Source: Cruorifilaria tuberocauda
Taxonomy: Eukaryota; Nematoda; Chromadorea; Rhabditida; Onchocercidae
Assembly: GCA_013365365.1 (NCBI GenBank)
Contig: JABVXU010000023.1
Location: 62,001 to 126,000, forward strand
DNA length: 64,000 nucleotides
Reading direction: 5' to 3'
Below, in pieces: positions 37,068-48,696 of this stretch. Each line of letters starts with the position of its first letter. The first letter of the stretch is position 1. Under the pieces are notes generated by a model. The model worked only from the letters and a program-made list of their open reading frames with translations, did not search any database and was not told where the DNA came from. The position numbers and the translations under genes are program-made.

Positions 37068-40000
37068 CTGAATGGAATTAAGATTGATTTTTCAAGCAAA
37101 AATATTGGAAAATAATATATTACTTGAACATAACAGAATTGATTGAGGTTATTTAATAAGTTAGCATAGAAGGAATTCTTTTTGTTGGTGATTTACTGTG
37201 AGGATTGCTGGTTGGAAGAAGCCAAAGAAATTTTCAGACTTGGCAAATTTCCCCAACCTCTCCGAGCTTTTACCCGGGAATCGGCGGAAAAGTAATTTCA
37301 TAAGGTGAAAGATGATTGTATTTTGAACTTACGGCACGAAAAACCTTCCCCTTCACATATTGGTCTTTGGGAAGCATTAATTTCTTCATGATCAAGACTG
37401 CCATTGCTATTATCGTTGAAGAACACATCGTTAGACATTGTTCTCTGATAAGATGAACAGTATCAGCAGAAGATTGTTGCAAATTTTGATCAAAACTTTT
37501 CTGCTAAAAATGATTGACTCAATAGTTGTGAATTAAAATTGACCGCGATAAAATGATAAGCCAGGCATAGTAAATGATATTATTTGCTTTAAACTATCCG
37601 AAATTGATTTCTCTTTAATGAGAATTAAATAACTAGAAATAATTTCATTTCCCTTACAATCTCTTTTCTTTCATTTTTTTGCTGCTAATTTCAACTTCTA
37701 ACTTTTATTCATCTGACAGTTTTATCAGTCAAAAAGTGAAGTTAAAAATTCGTTAAATTTGCATGCAAATATGTTCAATATATTATCTATCGTTGTTATA
37801 GTTTTAAGGTAATAAGAAACAATGTAAAGGAAGATGAATAACGATTAATGAACAGTATACGAAGATATTCATGACAGCTGTAAATTGTCATGTAAATGAC
37901 TTCACGTGACATTTCCCCCATGAAGCACTTAGATGTTTTCACCTGTGTAGGCTACAAATTAATAGCATATGATCTGTTCTTTACATGAAATTGGAGTGAA
38001 AGTAAGGCTCGCTGGCGGAATGTGCATGAAAGTAATTATCCATAGTACTTCCAAGATTATCTTCACCGCACCTCCAACGATTAAACATTTCCAGTATTTC
38101 CTATTTCTCATAACTTCTCTTTGGTACGTTAAAAATGTTGCGATGGTATAGCTTAAGCAAAAGTCATGCTCAAAAGAGCGGCAGCAATCCACAACTCATA
38201 ACATTCCAAGAAAACATTTGTTAGGCTTATTCATCACCATATTGACTACTTGCAATGTAGTCAATATCGCAGCGAATAAGTTTAACAGATGTCTGATCGC
38301 AATATTTTTGAATTGATGCCATCGACTTGTTGCTTTTGATAACAAAGCTTATCAGATAACAGATATAGATCTCTTTCTTAATTAATTCAGGACTCGAAAT
38401 TTCAGAAAGAGAAATAGGATATAAGAAGTACTTTCTTAAATAGATGTAGAAAGAGTATAATTACGGAAAAAGTATATGAATGTTGAGGAAAGTAGCAAAT
38501 CAGAAGTGATTTCAATCATTTCATTTCTTTGAAGTGATTGTGAAAAAAAATTGAAAGTTGTTTTGAGTTGTCATAGTCGAATTGTAGTATAAGACTCAGT
38601 ATTCGAGAGAGAGTTTCATTCCTTAGTGGCGTTATAATGCAATTATCTTGAATTATCAAAGTAACAGTCTTATAATTTTTCTAACTACAAAATTTCAGTA
38701 ATCATAGATCACATGTTATCAAATCTGTTTTCAATAAGATTTATCCCATCATAAATATTTAATAAATCATCAATAGACATTTTGATGAGATTCAGAGACT
38801 GATTAAATTCCAGCATAATTAATTCTTGGAGAATTATTAAAAGTTTCGCATTCTAAATATTTTTTAATTTTGACCTTTAGACATAAAACATACAATCTGT
38901 TAAAATTTATAACTCCTAATCAACAAGCAGTACTTCGTCGTTCTTTAGTTATATATTGCATCATTGTGAAAACTTTCTGAATGATTTAATTCCATTCCGA
39001 GTTAAGATCAGATAACGATTCTGCATATATGAATTGATACTGTACAGATCACAGTTTTTGACCGTATATAGATAAAATTTATTTGTCATTGCATCTTAAA
39101 AAATGCTTTCGAGGATTGTGGAATTGAAATTATTGTGCAAAAAGATTAAAGTTATCATATGATTTTATTTAACTCGCACAATTTGTCAGAATGCTCAAAT
39201 GGCTATTTCCTTCAGTGTGGAAGTTGCATTTCGTTGAACACTTCTAATATTTATGCATTCTTGAAGAGCATTTCTCCAAAGTGAGTATTACAATTATCAA
39301 CGCACAAATAATCAGAAATTGTTCCCAATACAAAAAATATTCACAAATTTTTTTTGTTCAGGATAATGACAACATTTCTTACTGTTTATTTATTTTTCGT
39401 TTTCCCTTCACAACAGTGGCTTTGAGATTAGAAAAGCCAAGGTCAAAAATGCCAAGAACTTGCACATGAAATTCTCGAATCAGTCGGATAATCTTTTCAT
39501 TGTTCTCCGCTCATCATTCTTTCATATCAGCAAATGTCAGAAAGAGGAATAAATGGCAATGAAATTATTTCCAAATCTACTCCAAAAGTTCGGTAAAACA
39601 AATGATGGCAAAGTTTTGTTATTGAAAGATTTTACAGTGATATTTGTACAGTTTCTTCTGATTTTATCTGTTGATAAGTTACAGCAAAATGATCGTGGGA
39701 TCATAGTGCGAGTTATTTTAAGTATCAAATCAGCATTCTTTATGGAGATTATTGATAATTACTAGATGACAATTATACCCTCAACAGATAAAGTTTTCTT
39801 ATTGTTGTGTAATCACTTATATGGGAGTTGAAGATTTGTTTTTGTTGTCTTCAAATTTCTACTGGACATATATTTCGTTGAAATTTGGAAGGAAGATAAA
39901 AAGAAACATCAAGTTCTCGAATTTAAAATTCTCTCTATACCTGAATTTATCGAACGAATATGATTGTTGTGAAATGTTGCGAAACAAATTCTATTGACTG

Positions 40001-42745
40001 CTGCTATTGATGGAAACCCGGAATAATTTTATAATACAAAAATATTTGCAAAAGCGAAACATCTTATATTCTTAAAATCAATGCTGCTGAAAAAAAGAAT
40101 CCATCGTCAATGTAGAAGTAAAAAAATCTAGTATTGGAAAAGAGCGAAGGGCTTCATGAAAATAGCTTAACTTTTTAAATTGAAACTAAACTAAACCTTT
40201 TAATAGATAAACTTGATCCGCACTTCTCAGTTTAACTAAGTCATCGAAAAATTGAACGAAAATCAATTTCCTGATTTTCAAATAATCAAATACTTTCGCA
40301 AATGTGGATGAAAAGTAATCTCACTTTCAAAAATTAAGCGTGCGAAGTAAGCTGATGTTAAAAAAAGCAGGATATATTTCAGGAAATCTGGAAGAGGCTA
40401 GAATAGAATCCTACCATGGTTCTTAACAAGATCCTAGTAGAGAAACTATTTCTTTAAATAGCGTATGCTCAAGCAGTAGAAATTGCAATATCGGAATGAA
40501 TGATTTCGAATTATGTTTTAGTTACTTTATATTTGTTGAACGTTTTGAGGAAATTTCATAAAATCTGTATAACAAGTTTATATTTCAAATACCATGTTAA
40601 AATATTTGATAACACATTTAAATCATTTATCTTCACAAATTTCAATCTGGCCATTAAATCCATTAATGATTTAGATTATTAAATGAAATATGTCATAAGC
40701 CGCCCGAAATGTAAGAAGCAAAATACTTGCTGTACTTTCGAAATTTATTAATGCATGATTTCAACAATTTAAAAAACGATTTTCAATAAATGATCAGCGC
40801 ATTACATGATTTCTATCGAAACTGTAGTGATAGCACATGCAAGCTAAGCTACTTTACTGCTCGATAAACAAATAGAAACTTCCGAACTAAATTCACTTTC
40901 AATGAATACTTTTCCATTTAATAATGTAGTATATCATCCCAGGTTAACTTAATCAAAACATTATAATGCCAAATTACTTTTAGCACATAATTGCGGAAGC
41001 ATATTATAATTCGTTACTCAATTGTAAAATTAACTTATTTAATAAATCATTTATTTTTATATGCCGAACTTAATTTGAAAGACTTATTACTTAAATCCAT
41101 CAACTGCGTGATGTAAAATTCTTTATATGACGATAAGAGGAAACAGCTGCAAAAAATATTACATCGAATACTTCAAATATTCCCGTGATGTGTTTCTGCC
41201 AGAAAAATAATTGAAGTTTTTCCGCCTTCAGATTGAAAATACTAAATAGCACAAGATAATATTTCATTATTAAAGAAGTTGTGAACAAGCAATCACAAAT
41301 TTGTAAAAAAACTATTAATTCAGGATCAAAACAAATATTACCGGAAATGGCGAGAAGTTAAAAGTTAAAAACAAGTTTTAATGGTCGATGATTAATAACG
41401 ACTAAATAGATGGCAGCAGTTTCGAATCCAAACAAATCAATTTGGTAAGGTTACATAAGAAAATGATACAGTTATATTCTTAATATACAAAATTGACATT
41501 TGCCTGTTTGCTCGCCTATTCCGTCAATAAAAATATTTACCCATTTTGGATCAAATATTACTATAGAAGATGTCACCGGTTTAGAACTGAATGAATTCAA
41601 GCTGAGAAAAATTTCCATATAAACAATAAAATTTAAAACAGTTAACTATAAAAACAGAAGATGATCCGACGAAATCCCTTATCAAGAAATGAAAAATATA
41701 GTGAAACAGTTAAAAAAAGGAAAATTTTACACCGAAATCCAAGCATCTATATAGTGAAGTAAAAATATAGAATTAAAAAATCTGGTCACTTATTGACCAA
41801 GAAAAAAAGGATCCATTATTTAATTCAAAATAATTTAGACCAGTCAGTGGGACTAATAGTACAACATTAATTGTACACTGAATAAAATATTTAAATAAAA
41901 AATGAAAACAAAAATATGACACACAAAATAAAAACCTGGAAAAAAACATAAATGCCTCATTACAAGTTCCATCAAACACAAATTACTCACATCATGGATT
42001 TAGCAGCAAAAAATATCGAATTGTCAGACTAAGAATAATTACTAAGTAGCACTTTACTAAGTATGCAAAATTTACAGCGACCTTTCCAAACGATCTATCA
42101 TACTACACTATCTAAAATATTTTCGTTTAACATAAATTCTCGTTAACAGTTATATTTCTGGAATGATCAGTAATCTGCATCTTTTGGTCATACTTTAGAA
42201 ATTAATACATATTCTGACAATGCTTCCGATACAAGGTGCCAATAATTAATTTTACCAATCAGGCAGTATTTTTCTGCGTTACACAAGTCAAAGATTTGCA
42301 TTTCAAGAATTCTACGAAACGACTATAACAATTTTACAGAAAAATATTATTGGTACCTAGTCATTTTTCATCCACCGTTTCAAATATATTTTTGGAAATT
42401 CAACCACTTTTTTACAACATGTTAAAAGAAATATAAACAAACAACTATAAAACAAATGAAAACACTCAGCATGTTAACATATAAAGATATATACCATATA
42501 AAAACACGGAAAAGAAGTGCAAACAAGAACTGCATGAAGCAGCCTTAGAAATATTCATAAACGTACTTTTGAAGTCAGGAAAAAAATGTCAGCGCATTCA
42601 AAAAACTGAACGAAAGAGTGTAATGATAAGTTAATTAATTTCAAAAAAAGTGAAAAGCAAAGCTCATGGATAAAAATTAAAAGTATATAATATGTCGCCA
42701 GATCTGAGTATATTTTTGAAAAAAGTTCATCAAAATTTTATGAAA
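37068..42745. other. 5.7 kb region with no convincing gene
   Basis: Very AT-rich. It contains two minus-strand frames of uncertain status (37270-37482, with a good donor GTAAGT at its end, and 37959-38192, with a hydrophobic stretch), a TCACGTGA palindrome at 37902-37909, a perfect hairpin at 38239-38267, and from about 38300 to 42745 nothing I can support as coding. Upstream exons of receptor copy B could lie in its left part. Confidence 0.5.
38239..38267. repeat. Perfect 11-bp inverted repeat with 7-base loop
   Basis: ATATTGACTAC, then seven bases TTGCAAT, then GTAGTCAATAT. The arms are exact reverse complements, so either strand can form a hairpin. It lies in gene-free DNA. Its role is unknown; it could be chance, a relic of a mobile element, or part of a small RNA. 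Confidence 0.6.
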
Positions 42746-45700
42746 TTATTTTGACGGTTTCTTGCTAGGAGTGACTGATGAAACCAATTGCTGTGATATA
42801 TAATTGGAGAGATCATGATGCGGCTGGGTTTGGGGAGAAAGGACATCTACTTCTAACGGTGATTCATTGCGTAAACATTCCCCCACACCACTTAAGTGGC
42901 AAACACAGCATGCTTCACGCGTTTTCAGCAAGGCTGTCACTCTTTCTAGTTCGCGACGCAGCACTTGATTCTGAGTCTGTAAGAAGTTTACTGAGCTCTG
43001 AAGCTAAAAAATTATTGGATTTGCTTACGATGTTATCTTTAATCAAAATAGAGTTGAGGAATTACAACATGAATCAATTACTATTCGAATTTTTTGAATT
43101 TTGCAATAAAAAACCATATCCGATTTCTTCCCTAATTTTCCAAAGTGCAAGTTTGTTTTCTTTTTACAAATTCATTCTGTGATGACGTAAATCGTGGAAA
43201 GTATCATGTAAAAATTACTCAATTACTGATTTTTCAATATGTCTACTTACAAAAGTACTTCTCAACTTCACATCTCGAAGAAAAATAAATTCAAATAATT
43301 CAAGTATTTTTCAACAATTATATCGACTTACAGAGAGCGCTACTTTTTCTTGTTCTAATAAATGAACACGTGTGATCATCTCATCATGTTCTTCCTTTTT
43401 TCGTTTCCGGTACCGCACAGCAGCCGCTTTATTCCGTTCCAGAATTGTAACACGACGTTCATCAGGTGGTAAATCGGCAGTTAGTGAACTGCGACCACGT
43501 CCTCGGCCACCACGATGTGATGACGTTGAAGTAGCTGCCGAACGAGATATGCCACTTTCTCTGTAATTTTGCCACATATTAAGTTGCAAATATTTATTCA
43601 TTTATTAAGATAATAAGAAGGATTATAAAAATTCAAAAGTAAACTCATCTGATTGTGAGACAATAAAAATGAAACTCGACTTTATTTATTTACAAATTTC
43701 GAATAATACCGATCAACGGAGAACAAACCTCCTTGGTGTTGATGTCAGTGTTTCCGTATGCTTGCGCTGTTCATCCTGCGAATAAATGACTTCCTCGTGA
43801 TCAAAATATCGATGATTCTATAAATCAACCATTATGAATAAATATTTTTACTTTCCTAAAAATTGTCAAATAAGTGAGAACAATAAGTCAAATAAGTGAT
43901 AAGTGAGAACAAAAAATTAGCCTTCTTCATCTACTTCCAATAATATTTTGCAAGAAATCACCGCTTGCAATGTTGATGACGGATTTTTTCCAATAATCAC
44001 CGGTTTCACATCACGGGGATCCCAATGATCAGTTGGCGATAATTGCGCATTTGAAATTTGCGTTACATCATTCCGCTCCTCAACGTTTGTTGCTGGCAAA
44101 AGCTATAAAAGTTCGAAATTGATTTAGGAATCGATCCGAAAAAAGAAAACTTTCATATCCGCCAACAATAAGTCTTAAAAAAACGAAATATTATTTATTT
44201 TATGCGATATCTCATTCAATTCATGACATTGAAATCTAGGAAATTCGTGTCATGTTTATAGCACTACCTCTTCCGATTCAAACTATGATTTTCTCGAGAC
44301 TACTGTTGTTGAATTGATCTCTGCAAAAATTTCACCATTTTTTAACCCATATTAAAGACCTTTGATTTAAATTATTATAGTAATCTTCGTTTTATATAAA
44401 GTAAAAAACTAACTGATCCAACGGCACTAAGAAAAGGCGCTGATACCACTGGCGCAACAGTTGCTGGTGCAACTACGGCTGCTGCTCGTACTGATAATCT
44501 CTTTTTACTAAAAAACAAAAATGCAATCACTGAAAAAAAAAACAAAAATGGATAAGACAGATCACGCTAAAGTAAAACATAAACAACTTAAATCACGTGT
44601 ACATACGGCGTTTGAACTGATGCAGAACTTCCGGGTCTTGAAATATTCCCTGGTGCATTGATAACGGGACTATTTATAGCAGAAATCAACGGTGTTAAAG
44701 AAGCGGAAGCTGATTCCGAAGAACATGGAGAGCATGACAGCAAAGTGGATGTACATTCTGGACCACCAACATTTCCAGTACACGATGTTGATGGCGCTAC
44801 CACGGAAGGGTCTGAACAAAGAGCTACAGGAACGGATGAGGATGTCGGTAAGATTGATCCCAACGGTCCTTTCTGAAAGCAGAAATTGATATATTATAAT
44901 GCACTCACTAATTATTGAAGTAAACTGTTCCAAAGTTAGTGTCACTTCGGAATAAATTTGATAAGAAAACTCTCATGTGGGATTCCCAGGATGAAAGAAA
45001 CTCACTAAAACACGGATTATCAGAGAGGTTGACTGACTCAGACGCACAATCCACATGAAGATTATAAAAATTAAACATTCAAGTTTTCTCACTTATTTTT
45101 GAAAATATCACGATATTATCACGAGTATTACGAGAAACAATATTTAATTTTGTACAATATTTGAAAAGAAAATCGGTTGTACAGCAAACAATAAACTCGG
45201 TTATTCACTCTCTAAAATAATGAGGTGAAACATACTAAGGGAGGTGTGGCAGCGCCAGCTGTACCAAGAAAACCAAGCGTTCCCAGCCTATCAGAATGCA
45301 TATCAAGGACAGCATTAAGTACATCAGCGGTTCGAGGTGCCTGTCCAGTATCTTCGCCAGTTCGCGAATTCTGCGTCGATAAACCACCATTATCTTTCAT
45401 CTAAAAAATAAGATATTTATTTCATATTATTTTCATTTACTCGCAGCTTACACCGAAAATAATTCTACCTGTTGCACTAAACGTGATAAGTCAGCACTTT
45501 TTAACCCATCACCATCGAAATCTGCTGAAAGAACATTGATGTTTGAGAAGATGCCAGGAGAATGGGCCAAAGATGACGGCAGTTTTAACAAGGTTATACC
45601 ACCAGTCGTTGGTAATGAAAGCGTCACCGGAACAAGTCCATTCTGCGAATAAAAAAATTGATTCGGCTAGAATGATAATTTTACATCGAATTAGGTCAAA

Positions 45701-46312
45701 GGCTTTTCAATCATTACAATAATTTATTGCAGATTTCATGACTTCATTATTTCGCTAAGCTAAAATAGCGTAATATTGGCGCTGAAAATCATAAGATAAA
45801 CCTGTTCAAGAAGTTCTTCACTGCACTGACTAATACGTCGATTTGCTTCACGAAATTTTAACTCGAATGGGTTAACTGTGAGACATTTCTGCATCAATTC
45901 AGCTGTTGATGGGAAATCCGCTTCAAATGAAAATGATGAAAGACTTCATACAGCGTTCAAATAAATTTTTATAAGAACAGTATAAAAATAGCATTACTAC
46001 ATGCCAGAAAAAATTGATTAAAAACTGTAACAATTTGAAGCCGAACAACAAAAAAATATATACCACACTAATCCTCTCGTCAACTAATACATGCTAATGT
46101 AATTATGCTTACATTTCGAAAACAGAAAACTTACGTGGCAATGTAGCTGAATTGGTACCAATTAATGATGTCAAATTCGGAGTTTCCAAAGTAACAACAT
46201 CTACAGATGGATCTTCCCGCTGCACTACACTCTCCATCTTCATAAGCTCAAACGGTAACAGAGTTCTACATCCACAAACAACATCAATCAACCCAACTTT
46301 CGAATCTTTCAT
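42746..46312 (-). CDS. atf-7: bZIP transcription factor of the ATF2/ATF-7 type
   Basis: In C. elegans ATF-7 is the p38/PMK-1 target that controls immune genes; it binds CRE-like DNA in the nucleus. Ten exons in phase, about 570 residues: 46312-46135, 45920-45802, 45642-45469, 45400-45236, 44872-44607, 44507-44414, 44102-43962 (or 43935), 43817-43729, 43560-43332, 43003-42746. The basic region is at about residues 450-464 ([15 protein letters not shown], with the N-x7-R pattern). A leucine zipper follows, split over the last two exons ([11 protein letters not shown], then [20 protein letters not shown]). An N-terminal [22 protein letters not shown] block resembles the region after the zinc finger of ATF2. 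The middle is Ser/Thr/Pro/Ala-rich, with SP/TP sites suited to MAP kinases. No ATF2-type C2H2 finger is seen in the window. Exon 7 has two in-phase donors. Confidence 0.9.
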
Positions 46313-46320
46313 GGCGAAAA

Positions 46321-46386
46321 ATAAATTTTTGATTCTCTGTCTAAGTGGACAAAATAAATGTTTGATTCTCTGTCTAAGTGGATATA
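46321..46386. repeat. Two-copy tandem repeat, 33-base period
   Basis: Two copies starting at 46321 and 46354 share ATAAATxTTTGATTCTCTGT and onward for about 29 bases, with one mismatch (T or G at position 7). The pair begins 9 bases upstream of the atf-7 start codon on that strand, so it falls in the 5' UTR or a 5' intron. Confidence 0.7.
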
Positions 46387-48696
46387 AACGATATTAGGCG
46401 CTTTTCATATAGCATTCTTGGGCAAAATTTCACAATATAGGTTGTTAAATTTATATAATTCGTTCATTCATCCCCTTCAAGGTTAATATTAAGGACAATA
46501 AATCGAAATATGTAGTATGAAAAAAGCTAATTCTATTCCAAAAAGTTTATGAAAGTACTATATAATCTAGTCCCTTTGAAATTTCATTATCATTTGTTTT
46601 TTTCGATTGGAAAATGGAATTAAATAAGAGACAAAATGACAAACCATTGCTCAATATGCGTAATTTGTAGTAACATTGTTGGATGTACTTGTCCTTATGG
46701 ACATATAATAGATAATGAATCCTGTCTGCTAATCAATAGCTGCAAATTCAGAAAATAGATTACTGCAGTAACGAAATGATAATGAAATGTCCACTTTACT
46801 ATATTAAACAAATTGAAAAACTAAGATATCACAAGAAAAGAAATAAGAGGATAAAACTTATTACTCACGAGATTCTCTGTGAATGGGAATAACAGAATGA
46901 CCCATATGAATTAGCAAGTTTCAAATATTATATAGATAATTTTTCATTTTTCAATCACTCCTAAGGAATGCTCTCTGTATGACATAAGCCGAAACTCATA
47001 TCTCAAGGAAAGAAAATAGTAACAGAGTTATATTATGTCCAGCATGAGGAGGTAAAGATATTTTTAGGCACTTGATCAACATAACTTACCAGTTTCTTGA
47101 TTTGCTTAAAAATTTCCAAACTTTGTCGTCGTGAAATTTAGATGTTACACAACTTCATAAATTGTTGTATGCACGAATTAAAATCCATAGTATGCTTTTT
47201 CTCTCGTAACAATATTTAAATGTTACACAACTTTCGTACCGTTTGTTATATGTTCGAATTGAAATTCATGGTACTTTTTTCCTTCTTTAACAATACTGGT
47301 TAGACTTGAATTTATTCAAGTAAATGATCGTAATAATAAATAGTTCAAATAATGACAGGTATAAAAATCATTCTAATATTTTTGATCTACGGTAGAGCAA
47401 AACTGTATACTAAAGCAGAATTTTTATTCAAGTGCACCATAGCCAAATAATTATTATAAGATGAAGATTATCAAAAATGATGAGATGGAATTTCTACGGA
47501 CGATTTCAGATAAGCTAATCATAAAAATTTCGGTCTAGAAGTTAACAACCTAATTTACATATGCAGCCCAAAAAATGGAAAATTAAATTCCAACCTTGTA
47601 CGCAACTAGCTACTAAATACAATTGGAAAACTTAACTTCAGCTTATTGAACTCTATGAAAATACGTAAAGATTAGGTGTGCCATCTTTCTATCATCTTCC
47701 CTCAACTATGCAGTGGATTTTTAATGCATCATTTAATTCATACAATCAGAGTGGTTCTCGCTTTATCTCACTCAATATAGACGGAAAGAACTCCGAATAT
47801 CCCATGCCTATCACCAAATCGTATCCATTCCTTATTCAAAAACTTAATTATCCTTAAAATCTTGAAAAGAACTAAGCAAATAGCCAAACATTCCTAGTCT
47901 TCAGAAACAAAAGTGACACAAGAAAATTCACTTGACACTTTCTCGACAATCCATGTAGTCCATATTTAAAAACATTAACTCATCCCTTTATTTTTGAACT
48001 CGAGGACAGCTGAATGGAAAACTTCTCGAGGAAATAGCTATGCTTATAAGTACTATTACAGCATAAGCCCTTACAAACAAAAACTTGAAGTTACTGGATT
48101 ATTATCGAGATCTTAATGATCGTAAAATATCATCTCATGAACATCTGCAGCAAGGTAAGTCGAAGTCTTCTTAACTCTCTACCTGAGAGCTGATCTAATC
48201 ACTATACCATTTTCCAACTATAATTGAAAGGAATGCAAAAAAGAAAATTCCGGCAAACGAAACAACCATCTACTACCTATAAAATAAAAGCAAAATTATC
48301 TTAAATTTCAAAATAAATCTACGAACTTTCTTGACCTATTTGATAAAGAAATATATATCGTATACAAAAACCTACATTACCCAGGGGTACTTCAATATTC
48401 ACCTTCTCTCGCTTTGATTATTCAGTATACCGCTCTATCATATATTTCATTTTTTGTCTACATAAAAGAATTTTAGAGAAATCAATTCTCACTTTTATCA
48501 TTCCCTCAATCTCCCATTTACACAAAATTAAATACATCAGTGTACGCAACAAATAAATAGATAAATTCAACAATGATTAACAATACTAAAAGCCGAATAG
48601 ACGGCACGGTTCTAAAATTAAAAAAAAATTTTGATTAAAAATTTATTTCCAAAATTAGCGAATAACAAAGTAATTTAAGTATTTAGTAATAAAACA
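46387..48696. other. Intergenic region between atf-7 start and cct-5 end
   Basis: 2.3 kb of AT-rich DNA. No open frame with family resemblance and no zinc-finger-like exon for atf-7 was found. The atf-7 promoter and any non-coding 5' exons should be here. Confidence 0.5.

Noticed and set aside
37270..37482. Resemblance to the N-terminus of MAPEG/microsomal glutathione transferases
   Set aside because: Only a hydrophobic helix plus a KVF-like motif match; the diagnostic NPED and following R-x-H-N-D blocks are absent from the downstream sequence.
43372..43566. Arg-rich plus-strand frame (and 44658-44889)
   Set aside because: These are antisense to the bZIP exon and to the Ser/Thr-rich exon of atf-7; the minus strand carries the recognised protein with in-phase junctions.
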